Shown in pieces: positions 26,123 to 36,204 of a stretch of 37,339 bases of DNA. Every line of letters starts with the position of its first letter. Within the stretch, counting starts at the first letter, position 1. A model generated the notes under the pieces. That model did no database searches. It had not been told where the DNA came from and saw nothing but the letters and a program-made list of their open reading frames with translations. The stretch comes from an uncultured Gammaproteobacteria bacterium (lineage in GTDB: Bacteria > Pseudomonadota > Gammaproteobacteria > Pseudomonadales > Porticoccaceae): contig CAJXRS010000018.1 in the NCBI GenBank assembly GCA_913060555.1, positions 1 to 37,339 on the forward strand. The letters are read 5' to 3'. The position numbers and the translations under genes were made by a program.

Positions 26123-27556
26123 GTGAATATCGAGACAGTACGAGTGCCCGACCTCGGTGGCGCCGAGGAAGTGGAGGTGATTGAGCTCACGGTTGCCGTG
26201 GGTGATTCCGTGGCGGTGGAGCAGACCCTGTTGGTGCTGGAGTCCGAAAAGGCCACCATGGAACTGCCCTCGCCGGTTGCCGGCGTGGTGAAGAAGATCC
26301 TGGTCGCAGAGGGCGACAAGATCGAGCGCGAAGGCGAGCCCCTGATGGAGATCGAGGGCTCCGAGGAGAGCGAGGGATCCGAGGCCGGGGAGTCCGGGGA
26401 GTCCGGGGAGTCCGGGGAGTCCGCGCCCGCGGAGGAGGGCGAGGAAGAAGATGCACAAGCGGATGCCAAGGAGGCCCCGCCCCCCGAAGAGGAAGACCAG
26501 TCCGCAGTCGAGACCCCGTCGGCTGAGGAAAGAGACCAGCGCGCGGCCGAGGCCCCGCCTGCCCAAGCGGCGCGACCTGCCCCCCCCGCTGCGCAGGACC
26601 GTGAAACGGCGGAGCCAACGCCCGGCGCCGAGTCGCGGCCGGCCGCGGGCGGTAGCCCGGGGGCGGAGGTGTACGCCGGACCCTATGTGCGGCGCCTGGC
26701 GCGCGAATTGGGCGTGGACCTGCGCCGGGTCGAGGCCAGCGGGCCGCGACAGCGGATTCTGAAAGAAGATGTACAGGCCTTCGTGCGCCAGCGGCTGGAT
26801 GATCAAGCAGCGGGCGGAGGGGGAATTCCGTCTGTGCCGGAAGTGGATTATGGACGCTTCGGGCCGGTCTCCGAAGGCGAGCTGACCAAGATTGGGCGCC
26901 TCACCGCGGCCAATATGCACCGCAGTTGGTTGAATGTTCCCCATGTCACTCAATTCGACGCCGCCGACATCACTGAACTGGAAGCCTTTCGCCGCGGCCA
27001 GGCGCAGGAAGCAGAGGCGCGTGGCGTAAAGCTCACGCCGGTGCCCTTTATCCTCAAGGCCTGTGCGGCGGCGCTGCGCGACAATCCGGTACTCAATCGC
27101 GCCCTGAGCGCCAACGGCGCGGGCTTCGTACAGCGGGAGTTCTTTCATCTGGGCATGGCCGTGGATACCCAGCGCGGACTGCTGGTGCCGGTGATCCGCG
27201 ACGTCGACCGCAAGGGTATCTGGGAGCTCGCGGCGGAAATCGCCGAAATGGCGGACAAGGCGCGAGCCGGCAAGCTCAAGGTCAACGAGATGCAGGGCGC
27301 CTGTTTCACCGTGTCCAGCCTGGGGGCCATCGGTGGGGAGGGCTTCACGCCCATCATCAACACGCCGGAAGTCGGTATTCTCGGGGTCTCTCGCAGTGCG
27401 GTGCGGCCGCTATGGAATGGCACCGAGTTCGCGCCGCGGACCCTGCTGCCGCTATCACTGTCCTATGACCATCGGGTGGTCAATGGTGGCGACGGTGGGC
27501 GCTTTCTTACCCAGGTGGTGGCTCTGCTGGCGGATATCCGCGCGCTGTTGCTGTGA
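26123..27556 (+). CDS. aceF: Pyruvate dehydrogenase E2, dihydrolipoyl acetyltransferase
   Basis: 477 residues. There is one lipoyl domain with lipoyl-lysine Lys43 (LESEKATMELP), then a long acidic Gly/Ser/Glu/Pro/Ala linker (about 78-185) and a peripheral-subunit binding domain (YVRRLARELGVDLRRVEASG). The C-terminal acyltransferase has the active-site Ser region FTVSSLGAIGG and the His motif SYDHRVVNGGDGGRF. In that motif position 454 is Asn instead of the common Asp of HxxxDG; Azotobacter vinelandii E2p also has Asn there, so activity is expected. The start GTG 26123 gives the family N-terminus. No E3 (lpd) gene follows. Confidence 0.95.
   Translation: MNIETVRVPDLGGAEEVEVIELTVAVGDSVAVEQTLLVLESEKATMELPSPVAGVVKKILVAEGDKIEREGEPLMEIEGSEESEGSEAGESGESGESGESAPAEEGEEEDAQADAKEAPPPEEEDQSAVETPSAEERDQRAAEAPPAQAARPAPPAAQDRETAEPTPGAESRPAAGGSPGAEVYAGPYVRRLARELGVDLRRVEASGPRQRILKEDVQAFVRQRLDDQAAGGGGIPSVPEVDYGRFGPVSEGELTKIGRLTAANMHRSWLNVPHVTQFDAADITELEAFRRGQAQEAEARGVKLTPVPFILKACAAALRDNPVLNRALSANGAGFVQREFFHLGMAVDTQRGLLVPVIRDVDRKGIWELAAEIAEMADKARAGKLKVNEMQGACFTVSSLGAIGGEGFTPIINTPEVGILGVSRSAVRPLWNGTEFAPRTLLPLSLSYDHRVVNGGDGGRFLTQVVALLADIRALLL
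26387..26422. repeat. Four 9-bp tandem repeats in the aceF linker
   Basis: GGGGAGTCC occurs four times head to tail without mismatch and encodes Gly-Glu-Ser repeats just after the lipoyl domain. Changes in copy number would keep the frame. Confidence 0.9.
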
Positions 27557-27582
27557 GGCGGGCGGCGTGGCGGCTGCGTTGG

Positions 27583-27611
27583 TTGCAGGGGGCGGAAGCG
27601 ATCACGATAAT
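27583..27611 (+). promoter_or_regulatory. Probable sigma70 promoter of the GAPDH gene
   Basis: TTGCAG (27583-27588) and GATAAT (27606-27611, five of six) are separated by 17 bp. The predicted leader to the GTG at 27656 is about 38 nt. Confidence 0.45.
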
Positions 27612-27655
27612 ACCGGCCCCTTCCTGACCACCCATCCCAGGGGAGACAGCCACCA

Positions 27656-29113
27656 GTGAAACGACCGCAACCGCAGGACTTCTTCAAGGACTGGAAGGCC
27701 CGGGAGGCCCTCGCCGAGGCCATGATCCCACTGATCGGCAAGCTCTACCGCGAAAACAATGTCTCCCTGTACATGTACGGCCGCAACATGGTCAACCGGT
27801 CGGTGACCGATCTGATGAAGGCCCACCGCTTCGTGCGCCAGGTCGAGCAGAACGAGCTGTCCGAGTTCGAGACTTTTCCCATGATCCAGACGCTGGCTGA
27901 GATGGATCTGGGGCCGGCGCACGTGGATATCGGCAAGCTCACGGTGGGCTACCAGGAGCGCGCCAACGGCCGCACCCCGCGGGATTATCTGCAGGAAGTG
28001 ATCGGCAATGACATTGGTGCGATGCGTAAACCCCTGCCCCAGCCCCAGGATGTGGTGCTGTACGGCTTCGGCCGCATCGGGCGGTTGATCGCGCGTATCC
28101 TGCTCGAGAAGACCGGTGGCGGCGATGTCCTGCGGCTACGGGCGATCGTGGTGCGCAAGGGTCGGGGCCCGGAGGATCTCGAGAAGCGCGCCAGCCTGCT
28201 GCGCCGGGATTCCGTGCACGGACCCTTCCGGGGCACCATCCGGGTGCTGGAGGAGGAGCGCAAGCTGGTCTGCAACGGCAACGAGATCCAGGTCATCGAG
28301 GCGGATTCTCCCGCGGAGATCGACTACACCCGGTATGGCATCGGCAACGCCATCGTGGTCGACAATACCGGCGCCTGGCGCGATGCAGCCGGCCTCGGCC
28401 AGCACCTGCAATGCGCGGGTGCCGCCAAGGTGATCCTCACCGCCCCGGGCAAGGGGGATATCCCCAACATCGTGTACGGCATCAACCACCACGAGATCCA
28501 GCCCGAGCAGCGCATTCTGTCCGCGGCCTCCTGTACCACCAACGCCATAGTCCCGGTGCTCAAGGCGGTGTTCGACGAATACGGCATCCATACTGGGCAC
28601 GTCGAGACAGTCCACTCCTATACCAATGATCAGAACCTGATCGACAACTACCACAGCGGCGCCCGCCGCGGCCGCAGCGCGGCGCTCAATATGGTCATTA
28701 CGGAGACGGGGGCCGCCAAGGCGGCGGCCAAGGCGATTCCCGAACTGGCCGGCCGGCTGACCGGGAACGCGATCCGGGTGCCGACCCCGAATGTATCGCT
28801 GGCGATTCTCAACCTGCAGCTCGGTCGCGCCTCCACAGTGTCCGAAATCAACGAGTTCATGCGGCGCAAGGCGTTGTTTTCGCCACTGCAGCAGCAGATC
28901 GGCTACACCATTTCCACGGAAGCGGTATCCACGGATTTCGTGGGCGACCGGCACGCCTGCGTGTTCGACTCCCAGGCCACGATTGTCAACGCCGAGCACT
29001 GCGTACTGTACTGCTGGTACGACAATGAATTCGGTTACAGCTGCCAGGTCGTGCGCTGTCTGGAGGAGATGGCGGGGGTGCGCTGGGCCATGTATCCCCG
29101 CGCGGCGGCCTGA
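27656..29113 (+). CDS. gap: Glyceraldehyde-3-phosphate dehydrogenase, long Pseudomonas-type
   Basis: 485 residues against about 335 for classical GAPDH. Residues 1-130 are an extra helical N-terminal region (KAREALAEAMIPLIGKLYRENNV begins it, in shorter blocks) also found in the long GAPDH of Pseudomonas. The NAD-binding domain starts at VVLYGFGRIGRLIAR. The catalytic Cys293 is in SAASCTTNA and His320 in ETVHSYTNDQ. RRGRSAALNMVITETGAAKA and WYDNEFGYSCQ complete the catalytic domain. The GTG start follows an AGGGGAGA sequence. It catalyses the oxidative phosphorylation of glyceraldehyde 3-phosphate or the reverse; whether it serves glycolysis or gluconeogenesis, and NAD or NADP, is not certain. 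It follows aceF but has its own probable promoter. Confidence 0.93.
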   Translation: MKRPQPQDFFKDWKAREALAEAMIPLIGKLYRENNVSLYMYGRNMVNRSVTDLMKAHRFVRQVEQNELSEFETFPMIQTLAEMDLGPAHVDIGKLTVGYQERANGRTPRDYLQEVIGNDIGAMRKPLPQPQDVVLYGFGRIGRLIARILLEKTGGGDVLRLRAIVVRKGRGPEDLEKRASLLRRDSVHGPFRGTIRVLEEERKLVCNGNEIQVIEADSPAEIDYTRYGIGNAIVVDNTGAWRDAAGLGQHLQCAGAAKVILTAPGKGDIPNIVYGINHHEIQPEQRILSAASCTTNAIVPVLKAVFDEYGIHTGHVETVHSYTNDQNLIDNYHSGARRGRSAALNMVITETGAAKAAAKAIPELAGRLTGNAIRVPTPNVSLAILNLQLGRASTVSEINEFMRRKALFSPLQQQIGYTISTEAVSTDFVGDRHACVFDSQATIVNAEHCVLYCWYDNEFGYSCQVVRCLEEMAGVRWAMYPRAAA

Positions 29114-29119
29114 GGCGGC

Positions 29120-29148
29120 TTTCCTCAAACGCGCGCTGGCTCTATACT
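29120..29148 (+). promoter_or_regulatory. Probable promoter of the nqr operon
   Basis: TATACT (29143-29148, five of six) with a weak -35 TTTCCT (29120-29125) at 17-bp spacing, just after the GAPDH stop. It predicts a leader of about 130 nt before nqrA. Confidence 0.42.
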
Positions 29149-29166
29149 CTGCGCGCGGTCGCGCAG
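29149..29166 (+). promoter_or_regulatory. Hairpin at the predicted 5' end of the nqr transcript
   Basis: CTGCGCG and CGCGCAG form a perfect 7-bp stem closed by a CGGT loop, directly after the -10 box. If transcription starts near 29155 only part would be in the RNA; as DNA it is a palindrome at the start site and could be an operator. Further down the leader are short hairpins CGAGG/CCTCG and CCGGA/TCCGG and a T6 run at 29267-29272. No known riboswitch was recognised. Confidence 0.35.
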
Positions 29167-29287
29167 GGTGCGGTCCACGTGCGACCCACAATTTGCCGTT
29201 CCACCGAGGAGCCTCGCCCGGGGCAATATCCACGCGAACCGGACCCATTCCGGAGCGCCAGAGCCATTTTTTGAGTCCGAGTTGCAC

Positions 29288-30625
29288 ATGATCAAGATCC
29301 GTCGAGGGTTGGACCTGCCGATTGCCGGCAAGCCGGAGCAGGTAATTCACGATGGGCCCGTGGTTTCCTCCGTTGCCGTATTGGGGTACGACTACGTCGG
29401 CCTGCGGCCAACCATGGCGGTCAAGGAGGGCGATACGGTCAGGCTGGGTCAGCTGCTGTTTGCCGATCGCCACAATGAGCATGCCCGCTTTACCGCGCCG
29501 GCCGCCGGTGTGGTTCGCGCCATTCATCGCGGTGACCGCCGGGTGCTGCAGTCCGTGGTGGTCGAGACAGACGGCGATGCCGCCGAGACCTTCGATGCCT
29601 GGCCGGCTGATCAGTTCACCGCACTGCGGAGTGACCAGATTCTCGACAATCTGGTGCGGTCGGGGCTCTGGACGGCATTCCGTACACGCCCTTACTCGAA
29701 GATCCCGGATCCCGGAATTCAGCCGCACTCACTGTTTGTCACTGCCATTGACACCAATCCGCTTTGTGCCGATCCAGCGGTGGTGATCGCGGCTGCCGAG
29801 GCGGACTTCACTCTGGGCCTGCAGCTGCTGCGCCAGCTGGTGGACTGCCCGGTACACCTCTGCGTCGCGCCCGGCGCGGAGCTGCCGACCGTCTCCGGTG
29901 TCACGCGCCAGGAATTTTCCGGTCCCCATCCAGCCGGTCTGGTGGGTACCCACATTCATTTTCTCGATCCGGTTGGTGCCAGCAAGACGGTATGGCATAT
30001 TGGCTATCAGGACGTCATCGCGGTCGGTCGGCTCTTTGCCGACGGCCGGTTGCCCGTCGAGCGTGTGATCGCGCTCGGCGGCCCCTGTGCCCAGCGGCCG
30101 CGTCTGCTGCGCACCCGCCTGGGAGCTTGTCTCTCTGAACTGACCGACGGCAGCCTTGCCCCCGGAGAGGTGCGGCTGCTGTCGGGCTCGGTGTTGGGTG
30201 GGCGCAAGGCCCACGGAGAATTGGGCTATCTGGGCCGTTACCACCACCAGGTAACGGCGCTGGCGGAGGGCGCGGAGCGGCGCTTCATGCGTTACCTGAG
30301 CCCGGGAAGGGAAATACATTCGGTACTGCCGGTGTTCCTGTCGCGGCTCGGCCAGCGCCAGGCCTTCGCCATGAACTGCAACACCAACGGCAGCGAGCGC
30401 GCCATGGTGCCATTGGGCAACTACGAGCAGGTAATGCCGCTCGATATCCTGCCCACCCAACTGCTGCGCGCGCTGGTGGTGGGTGATACCGAGGCCGCCC
30501 AGCAGTTGGGCGGCCTGGAACTGGACGAGGAGGACCTGGCGTTGTGCAGCTACGTCTGTGTGGGCAAGTACGAATACGGGCCCATTCTGAGGAACAACCT
30601 TGCCCGTATCGAGAAGGAGGGTTGA
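29288..30625 (+). CDS. nqrA: Na+-NQR subunit A
   Basis: 445 residues (Vibrio cholerae NqrA has 446). Cytoplasmic-side subunit of the Na+-translocating NADH:ubiquinone oxidoreductase, linked to quinone interaction. The N-terminus [18 protein letters not shown] and the Rnf/Nqr barrel-sandwich segment [20 protein letters not shown] are diagnostic, as is [20 protein letters not shown] near the end. The frame is open 40 codons further upstream, but ATG 29288 is the conserved start; no strong ribosome-binding site is seen. It is the first gene of a tightly packed nqrABCDEF-apbE run followed by nqrM. Confidence 0.95.
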   Translation: MIKIRRGLDLPIAGKPEQVIHDGPVVSSVAVLGYDYVGLRPTMAVKEGDTVRLGQLLFADRHNEHARFTAPAAGVVRAIHRGDRRVLQSVVVETDGDAAETFDAWPADQFTALRSDQILDNLVRSGLWTAFRTRPYSKIPDPGIQPHSLFVTAIDTNPLCADPAVVIAAAEADFTLGLQLLRQLVDCPVHLCVAPGAELPTVSGVTRQEFSGPHPAGLVGTHIHFLDPVGASKTVWHIGYQDVIAVGRLFADGRLPVERVIALGGPCAQRPRLLRTRLGACLSELTDGSLAPGEVRLLSGSVLGGRKAHGELGYLGRYHHQVTALAEGAERRFMRYLSPGREIHSVLPVFLSRLGQRQAFAMNCNTNGSERAMVPLGNYEQVMPLDILPTQLLRALVVGDTEAAQQLGGLELDEEDLALCSYVCVGKYEYGPILRNNLARIEKEG

Positions 30626-30628
30626 AGC

Positions 30629-31825
30629 GTGGCGCTGCGCAAACTCCTCGACAATATCGAACCGCATTTCCACAAGGGTGGTAAATACGAAAAGTTCTAC
30701 GCCCTGTACGAGGCGGTGGACACCATCTTCTATTCGCCGGCCTCGGTGACCCAAGTTGCGCCCCATGTGCGTGACGGTATCGATCTCAAACGGGTGATGA
30801 TCACTGTCTGGCTGGCAGTATTCCCGGCGATGTTCTACGGCATGTACAACCTGGGCTTCCAGGCCAATACCGCCTTGGCAGCCGGCGGCGGTGAACTGGT
30901 CGGCTGGCGGGCGGTATTGATCGATGCCTTCGCCGGCCATGATCCACAGAGCCTGTGGGATTGCCTCTGGTACGGTGCGGTATTCTTTGTGCCCATCTAT
31001 CTGGTCACCTTTGTGGTCGGGGGCTTTTGGGAGGTTTTGTTCGCGACCATCCGCGGGCATGAGGTCAACGAGGGCTTTTTCGTCACCTCGATCCTGTTCG
31101 CGCTCACCTGTCCGCCGGCGATTCCGCTGTGGATGGTGGCGCTGGGGATCAGCTTCGGGGTGGTGATCGGCAAGGAGATCTTCGGAGGCACCGGGAAGAA
31201 CTTCCTCAACCCCGCGTTGACCGGTCGCGCCTTTCTGTTCTTTGCCTATCCTGCGGCCATGTCCGGCGATTCGGTATGGACCGCAGTGGACGGCTTCACC
31301 GGCGCCACCGCACTGTCGGTCGCCGCCGCTGACGGCATGGCGGCGGTACAGGCCCAGATGACTTGGCTGGATGCCTTTTTCGGGCGCATGCAGGGCTCGA
31401 TCGGCGAGGTATCCACGTTGGCGGTCGCCATTGGCGGCACGCTCTTGCTGGTCATGCGGATCGCCTCCTGGCGGATCGTGCTCGGTGTGATGGTGGGTAT
31501 GATGGTACTGTCGACCCTGTTCAATCTGGTCGGCTCCGACGGCAACCTCATGTTCGCCATGCCCTGGCACTGGCATTTGGTGCTGGGCGGCTTTGCCTTT
31601 GGCATGCTCTTCATGGCCACGGATCCGGTGTCGGCGGCCATGACCGAGACCGGAAAGTTCTGGTTCGGGGTGCTGGTGGGCGTGATGGTGGTGCTGATCC
31701 GGGTGGTCAACCCGGCGTTTCCCGAAGGGATGATGCTGGCGATCCTGTTCGCCAATCTGTTTGCACCCCTGATCGATCACGTCGTGGTTCAGGCGAATAT
31801 CAAGCGGAGGCTCGCCCGTGGCTGA
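30629..31825 (+). CDS. nqrB: Na+-NQR subunit B (FMN-bearing membrane subunit)
   Basis: 398-residue integral membrane protein with about ten helices, forming much of the sodium path. The flavinylation motif DGFTGATAL contains Thr227, which carries covalently bound FMN (Thr236 in Vibrio), attached by Apb[21 protein letters not shown] and [16 protein letters not shown] are conserved NqrB loops. The start is GTG 30629 with an AAGGAGG box 8 nt upstream, 3 nt after the nqrA stop. Its end overlaps nqrC by 8 bp. Confidence 0.96.
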   Translation: MALRKLLDNIEPHFHKGGKYEKFYALYEAVDTIFYSPASVTQVAPHVRDGIDLKRVMITVWLAVFPAMFYGMYNLGFQANTALAAGGGELVGWRAVLIDAFAGHDPQSLWDCLWYGAVFFVPIYLVTFVVGGFWEVLFATIRGHEVNEGFFVTSILFALTCPPAIPLWMVALGISFGVVIGKEIFGGTGKNFLNPALTGRAFLFFAYPAAMSGDSVWTAVDGFTGATALSVAAADGMAAVQAQMTWLDAFFGRMQGSIGEVSTLAVAIGGTLLLVMRIASWRIVLGVMVGMMVLSTLFNLVGSDGNLMFAMPWHWHLVLGGFAFGMLFMATDPVSAAMTETGKFWFGVLVGVMVVLIRVVNPAFPEGMMLAILFANLFAPLIDHVVVQANIKRRLARG

Positions 31826-32594
31826 CAATGATTCGATCGGCAAGACGTTACTGGTCACCTTGTCGTTGTGTCTGGTCTGCGCCGTGGTGGTGTCGGCCTC
31901 GGCGGTCATGCTGCGCCCGCTGCAGGCCGCCAATCAGGCCCTGGACCGCAAGGAGAATGTCCTTGCAGCAGCCGGCCTGCTCGAACCCGGGGTGAGCGTC
32001 GAGCAGCAGTTCGAGCGTGTGGAGACCCGCTTGGTGGACCTGGACCGCGGTGAATTCAGCGACGCCATGGAGCCCGCGAACTACGATCAGCGCAAGGCCA
32101 GCAAGGATCCGGCGCTGTCGGAGAGGGTGCCGCCGGCGCAGGACATCGCCAAGATTCAACGCCGCGTCAAATATGCGGAAGTCTATCTGGTCAGGGACGA
32201 CCAGGGTCGTATCGACAAGTTGGTCCTGCCCGTCAAGGGCTATGGCCTGTGGTCCACCCTGCACGGCTTCCTTGCGCTGGAGAGAGACCTGAACACGGTG
32301 GCGGGGATCGGGTTCTACGAACACGCCGAGACCCCGGGGCTGGGCGGCGAGGTCGACAACCCGCGCTGGAAGTCCCTGTGGCAGGGGAAAAGGGTGTACG
32401 GTGAGGAGGGCGAGGTTGCGCTGCGGGTCATCAAGGGCGAGGTCGACACCACCCGGTCAGGGAGCGTATACCAGGTCGACGGCCTGTCCGGCGCCACGCT
32501 GACCAGCCGCGGTGTCGACAATCTCATTCAATACTGGTTGGGCGAGCAGGGCTTTGCACCCTTTCTCGCCAATCTTCGCTCAGGGGAGGCTTGA
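31818..32594 (+). CDS. nqrC: Na+-NQR subunit C (covalent FMN)
   Basis: 258 residues with one N-terminal membrane helix ([20 protein letters not shown], about 11-30) and a periplasmic FMN-binding domain. The flavinylation motif [10 protein letters not shown] has Thr227 (Thr225 in Vibrio). [13 protein letters not shown] and [14 protein letters not shown] are typical of the FMN_bind domain. The start is GTG 31818, with GGAGG 7 nt upstream, inside the end of nqrB. Confidence 0.96.
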   Translation: MADNDSIGKTLLVTLSLCLVCAVVVSASAVMLRPLQAANQALDRKENVLAAAGLLEPGVSVEQQFERVETRLVDLDRGEFSDAMEPANYDQRKASKDPALSERVPPAQDIAKIQRRVKYAEVYLVRDDQGRIDKLVLPVKGYGLWSTLHGFLALERDLNTVAGIGFYEHAETPGLGGEVDNPRWKSLWQGKRVYGEEGEVALRVIKGEVDTTRSGSVYQVDGLSGATLTSRGVDNLIQYWLGEQGFAPFLANLRSGEA

Positions 32595-32596
32595 TC

Positions 32597-33258
32597 ATGG
32601 CGGAAAAGGCCAAAGATGCGCTGTTGAAGCCGATTTTCGACAACAACCCCATTGCCCTGCAGATCCTGGGGATCTGCTCGGCGCTCGCGGTCACCTCGCA
32701 GATGTCGGTGGCCTTTGTCATGTGTATCGCGCTGACTACGGTGACGGCATTTTCGAATCTGTTCGTGTCCGTTATTCGCCATCACATTCCCAACAGCGTG
32801 CGGATCATCGTGCAAATGACCATCATCGCCTCGTTGGTGATCGTGGTGGACCAGATTCTCAAGGCCTATGCCTATGAGATCAGCAAACAACTGTCGGTAT
32901 TCGTCGGCTTGATCATCACCAACTGCATTGTCATGGGGCGCGCCGAGGCCTATGCCATGAAGAACCCGCCGCTGCCCAGTTTCCTGGATGGTGTCGGCAA
33001 TGGTCTGGGCTACAGCTTTATCCTCATGGTGGTCGCCACCATCCGCGAGCTGTTCGGCTCGGGCTCGCTGTTCGGCTATACCCTGCTGCCGCTGGCAACC
33101 GAGGGCGGCTGGTATGTGCCCAACGGTATGCTGTTGCTGCCACCCAGCGCATTTTTCATCATCGGCGGCATTATCTGGGTGTTGCGCGTGGTGAAAACCG
33201 AGCAGGTAGAGGCGCCGGAATACCGTCTGGCGCCCAACACCGCTAGAGGGGTCGCCTG

Positions 33259-33259
<1 letters not shown>
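32597..33259 (+). CDS. nqrD: Na+-NQR subunit D
   Basis: 220-residue membrane protein with six helices, paired with NqrE around an iron centre at their interface. The cysteines proposed to bind it are Cys27 ([10 protein letters not shown]) and Cys110 ([11 protein letters not shown]). A TTG at 32591 is in frame, but the AGGGGAGG box at 32582-32589 is 7 nt from ATG 32597, so that start is chosen. The final base of its stop is the first base of the nqrE ATG. Confidence 0.96.
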
Positions 33260-33876
<617 letters not shown>

Positions 33877-33898
33877 CATCGGGCGGGATTGATCAGCA

Positions 33899-35131
33899 AT
33901 GACTACGGAAATCATGACCATCGCTCTCGGCGTCGGTATGTTCACGGCCATCGTGGTGGCGCTGGTGCTCTTCATCATCGGGGCGAGGTCGCGATTGGTG
34001 GCGTCCGGCGATGTCGCCATCGAGGTCAACGGCGAGAAAACGATCCATGTGCCCGCCGGCGGCAAGCTGCTGCAGACGCTCGCCGCCAACGAGCTGTTTC
34101 TCGCCTCGGCCTGTGGGGGTGGCGGCACTTGCGCGCAATGCAAGTGCATCGTCGCGGAGGGTGGCGGATCCATTCTGCCCACCGAGCAGACCCACTTCAC
34201 GCCGCGGGAAGCTCGTGAAGGCTGGCGCCTGTCCTGCCAGGTCCCAGTCAAGCAGGATATGAGGATCGAGGTACCCGAAGAGGTGTTCGGGGTCAAGCAG
34301 TGGGACTGTGTGGTGGCCTCCAATCCCAATGTCGCTACCTTCATCAAGGAGCTGACGCTCACCCTACCGGAAGGCGAGAACGTGGCGTTTCGCGCCGGTG
34401 GCTATGTGCAGCTCGAGGCCCCGCCGCATCATGTGCGTTTCCGGGACTTCGATATCGAGCCCGAGTACCGGGGGGACTGGGAGCACTTCAAGTTCTTCGA
34501 CCTGGAATCCAAGGTGGAGGAGTCCGTGATCCGGGCTTATTCGATGGCCAATTACCCGGAAGAGAAAGGGATTCTGAAGTTCAATATCCGGATCGCCACG
34601 CCGCCGCCGCGCACCCAGGGCCTGCCTCCGGGGCAGATGTCCTCCTATACATTCGGCCTCAAGCCCGGCGACAGGATCCGCGTCTATGGACCCTTCGGCG
34701 AATTTTTCGCGCAGGATACCGACAAGGAGATGGTGTTCGTCGGCGGCGGCGCAGGCATGGCACCGATGCGTTCACACATCTTCGATCAGCTCAAGCGCAT
34801 CGGGACCCAGCGCAAGATGACTTTCTGGTACGGTGCCCGCAGCCTCCGCGAGCTGTTTTATCAGGACGAATACGATGCGCTGGCAGCGGAGAACGACAAC
34901 TTCGACTGGTTCGTGGCGCTGTCCGATCCCCAGCCGGATGACGGGTGGAGTGGATATACGGGCTTCATTCACAATGTCCTGTACGAGAATTATCTCAAGG
35001 ATCACGAAGCGCCGGAGGAGTGTGAGTACTACATGTGTGGGCCGCCGATGATGAACGCGGCGATGATCGACATGCTGCATAAGCTGGGCGTGGAGGACGA
35101 CCATATCTTCCTTGATGATTTCGGCGGATGA
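33899..35131 (+). CDS. nqrF: Na+-NQR subunit F (NADH dehydrogenase, 2Fe-2S and FAD)
   Basis: 410 residues; the electron entry subunit. One N-terminal membrane helix (about 8-28) is followed by a ferredoxin-like domain with Cys72, Cys78, Cys81 and Cys113 as 2Fe-2S ligands ([13 protein letters not shown] and LSCQV). Next comes an FAD domain with the RAYSMANYP binding motif, and an NADH-binding domain with [14 protein letters not shown] and [10 protein letters not shown]. Ligand spacing equals Vibrio NqrF. The gene's 3' end lies upstream of, and does not overlap, the preferred apbE start. Confidence 0.97.
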   Translation: MTTEIMTIALGVGMFTAIVVALVLFIIGARSRLVASGDVAIEVNGEKTIHVPAGGKLLQTLAANELFLASACGGGGTCAQCKCIVAEGGGSILPTEQTHFTPREAREGWRLSCQVPVKQDMRIEVPEEVFGVKQWDCVVASNPNVATFIKELTLTLPEGENVAFRAGGYVQLEAPPHHVRFRDFDIEPEYRGDWEHFKFFDLESKVEESVIRAYSMANYPEEKGILKFNIRIATPPPRTQGLPPGQMSSYTFGLKPGDRIRVYGPFGEFFAQDTDKEMVFVGGGAGMAPMRSHIFDQLKRIGTQRKMTFWYGARSLRELFYQDEYDALAAENDNFDWFVALSDPQPDDGWSGYTGFIHNVLYENYLKDHEAPEECEYYMCGPPMMNAAMIDMLHKLGVEDDHIFLDDFGG

Positions 35132-35147
35132 GTTGAGCGAGCCGCTG

Positions 35148-36158
35148 ATGGGCTTGCGCAAAACGAGGCTGCTGGCCTCGTTTTTGTTTGTCATCTCGGC
35201 CTTGACGGCCTGTGAGCGAAACCCCCAGGAACTGGCGTTTTCCGGGGCCGCGCTGGGCACCAGTTACCACATCAAGGTCGTCGCTGCGGGTTCGCTGGCC
35301 GCTGGCGCCGGGTTGCCGGAGCTGGTCGCTAATCTGCTGGATGACCTGGATCACAAGCTCAGTACCTACAAGCCCGACTCGGAACTGAATCGCTTCAACC
35401 GGCATCCGGTGGCCCAGCCCTTCGTCGCGAGTGACGACCTGTACCAAGTGCTGGAGGTGGCCGATCGGATCTACCGGCTCTCGGGCGGCGCTTTCGATCC
35501 CACGGTGCGGCCATTGGTCGATCTCTGGGGATTCGGCCCTGTGGATACCGGCGATCGAGTGCCCGAAGAATCCGAGATCACCGCGCTGCTGGGCGAGATC
35601 GGGTTCGACCAGATCGAATTGGCGGCCGGCAACCAGGTGATTCGCCGCGCCCCCGTGACGCTGGATCTGTCGGCGGTTGCCAAGGGCTTCATCGTCGACC
35701 GACTGGTGGCGGAGTTGCGAGCCCGAGGCGTCGATGATTACATGGTCGAAATCGGCGGCGAGATCCGGGTAGGCGGCCGCCGCGCCGACGGCGGGTTGTG
35801 GCGCATCGCGGTGGAGGCTCCGGCAGGAGGCGGCGTGGAGCGGGTTCTGGAATTGAGTGATATCAGTGTGGCGACTTCCGGGGACTATCGGAACTACTTC
35901 GAGCGTGACGGGGAGCGCTATTCCCATACCATAGATCCGCGCAGCGGCCGGCCCATCCGGCACCGCCTGGCGTCGGTGACGGTACTTGCGCCCACCGCTG
36001 CCGAGGCCGATGCCCTGGCCACCGCGTTGATGGTCATGGGGCCGGGTCCGGGGTTCGATTTTGCCGCCGCGAACGAACTGGCGGCGCTGTTGCTGGTCAA
36101 GGAAGGAGACGGGTTTGCCGAGCTTGCCAGTAAGGACATGAACGCCTATCTGCATTGA
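35148..36158 (+). CDS. apbE: FAD:protein FMN transferase ApbE (lipoprotein)
   Basis: 336 residues. It transfers FMN from FAD to threonines of NqrB and NqrC in the periplasm, which explains its place in the nqr operon. The lipoprotein signal RLLASFLFVISALTAC predicts lipidation at the Cys of LTAC (residue 22). Family motifs are GTSYHIKV, DDLDHKLSTYKPDSELNRFN, GGAFDPTVRPLVDLWGFG, LDLSAVAKGFIVDRL, IGGEIRVGGR and HTIDPRSGRP. ATG 35148 gives the compact lipoprotein signal; upstream in-frame TTG and ATG codons (35112, 35115, 35133) would overlap nqrF and lengthen it. Confidence 0.93.
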   Translation: MGLRKTRLLASFLFVISALTACERNPQELAFSGAALGTSYHIKVVAAGSLAAGAGLPELVANLLDDLDHKLSTYKPDSELNRFNRHPVAQPFVASDDLYQVLEVADRIYRLSGGAFDPTVRPLVDLWGFGPVDTGDRVPEESEITALLGEIGFDQIELAAGNQVIRRAPVTLDLSAVAKGFIVDRLVAELRARGVDDYMVEIGGEIRVGGRRADGGLWRIAVEAPAGGGVERVLELSDISVATSGDYRNYFERDGERYSHTIDPRSGRPIRHRLASVTVLAPTAAEADALATALMVMGPGPGFDFAAANELAALLLVKEGDGFAELASKDMNAYLH

Positions 36159-36204
36159 GTCGCCGATAGCACAAGTGGGCTATGGGGTTATCTGAGGGGG
36201 AGCA

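Noticed and set aside
23936-27148. A 1070-codon open frame on the minus strand
   Set aside because: It lies antisense to aceE and aceF, which have complete active-site motifs. Its composition (His/Gly/Gln-rich) is typical of a GC-rich shadow frame.
27450-27510. AceF as an inactive E2 because of the missing HxxxDG Asp
   Set aside because: Asn at this position occurs in the active Azotobacter vinelandii E2p, so inactivation is not indicated.
29729-31933. A 734-codon minus-strand open frame
   Set aside because: It is antisense to nqrA and nqrB and rich in His, Gln and Arg, with no recognisable domain.
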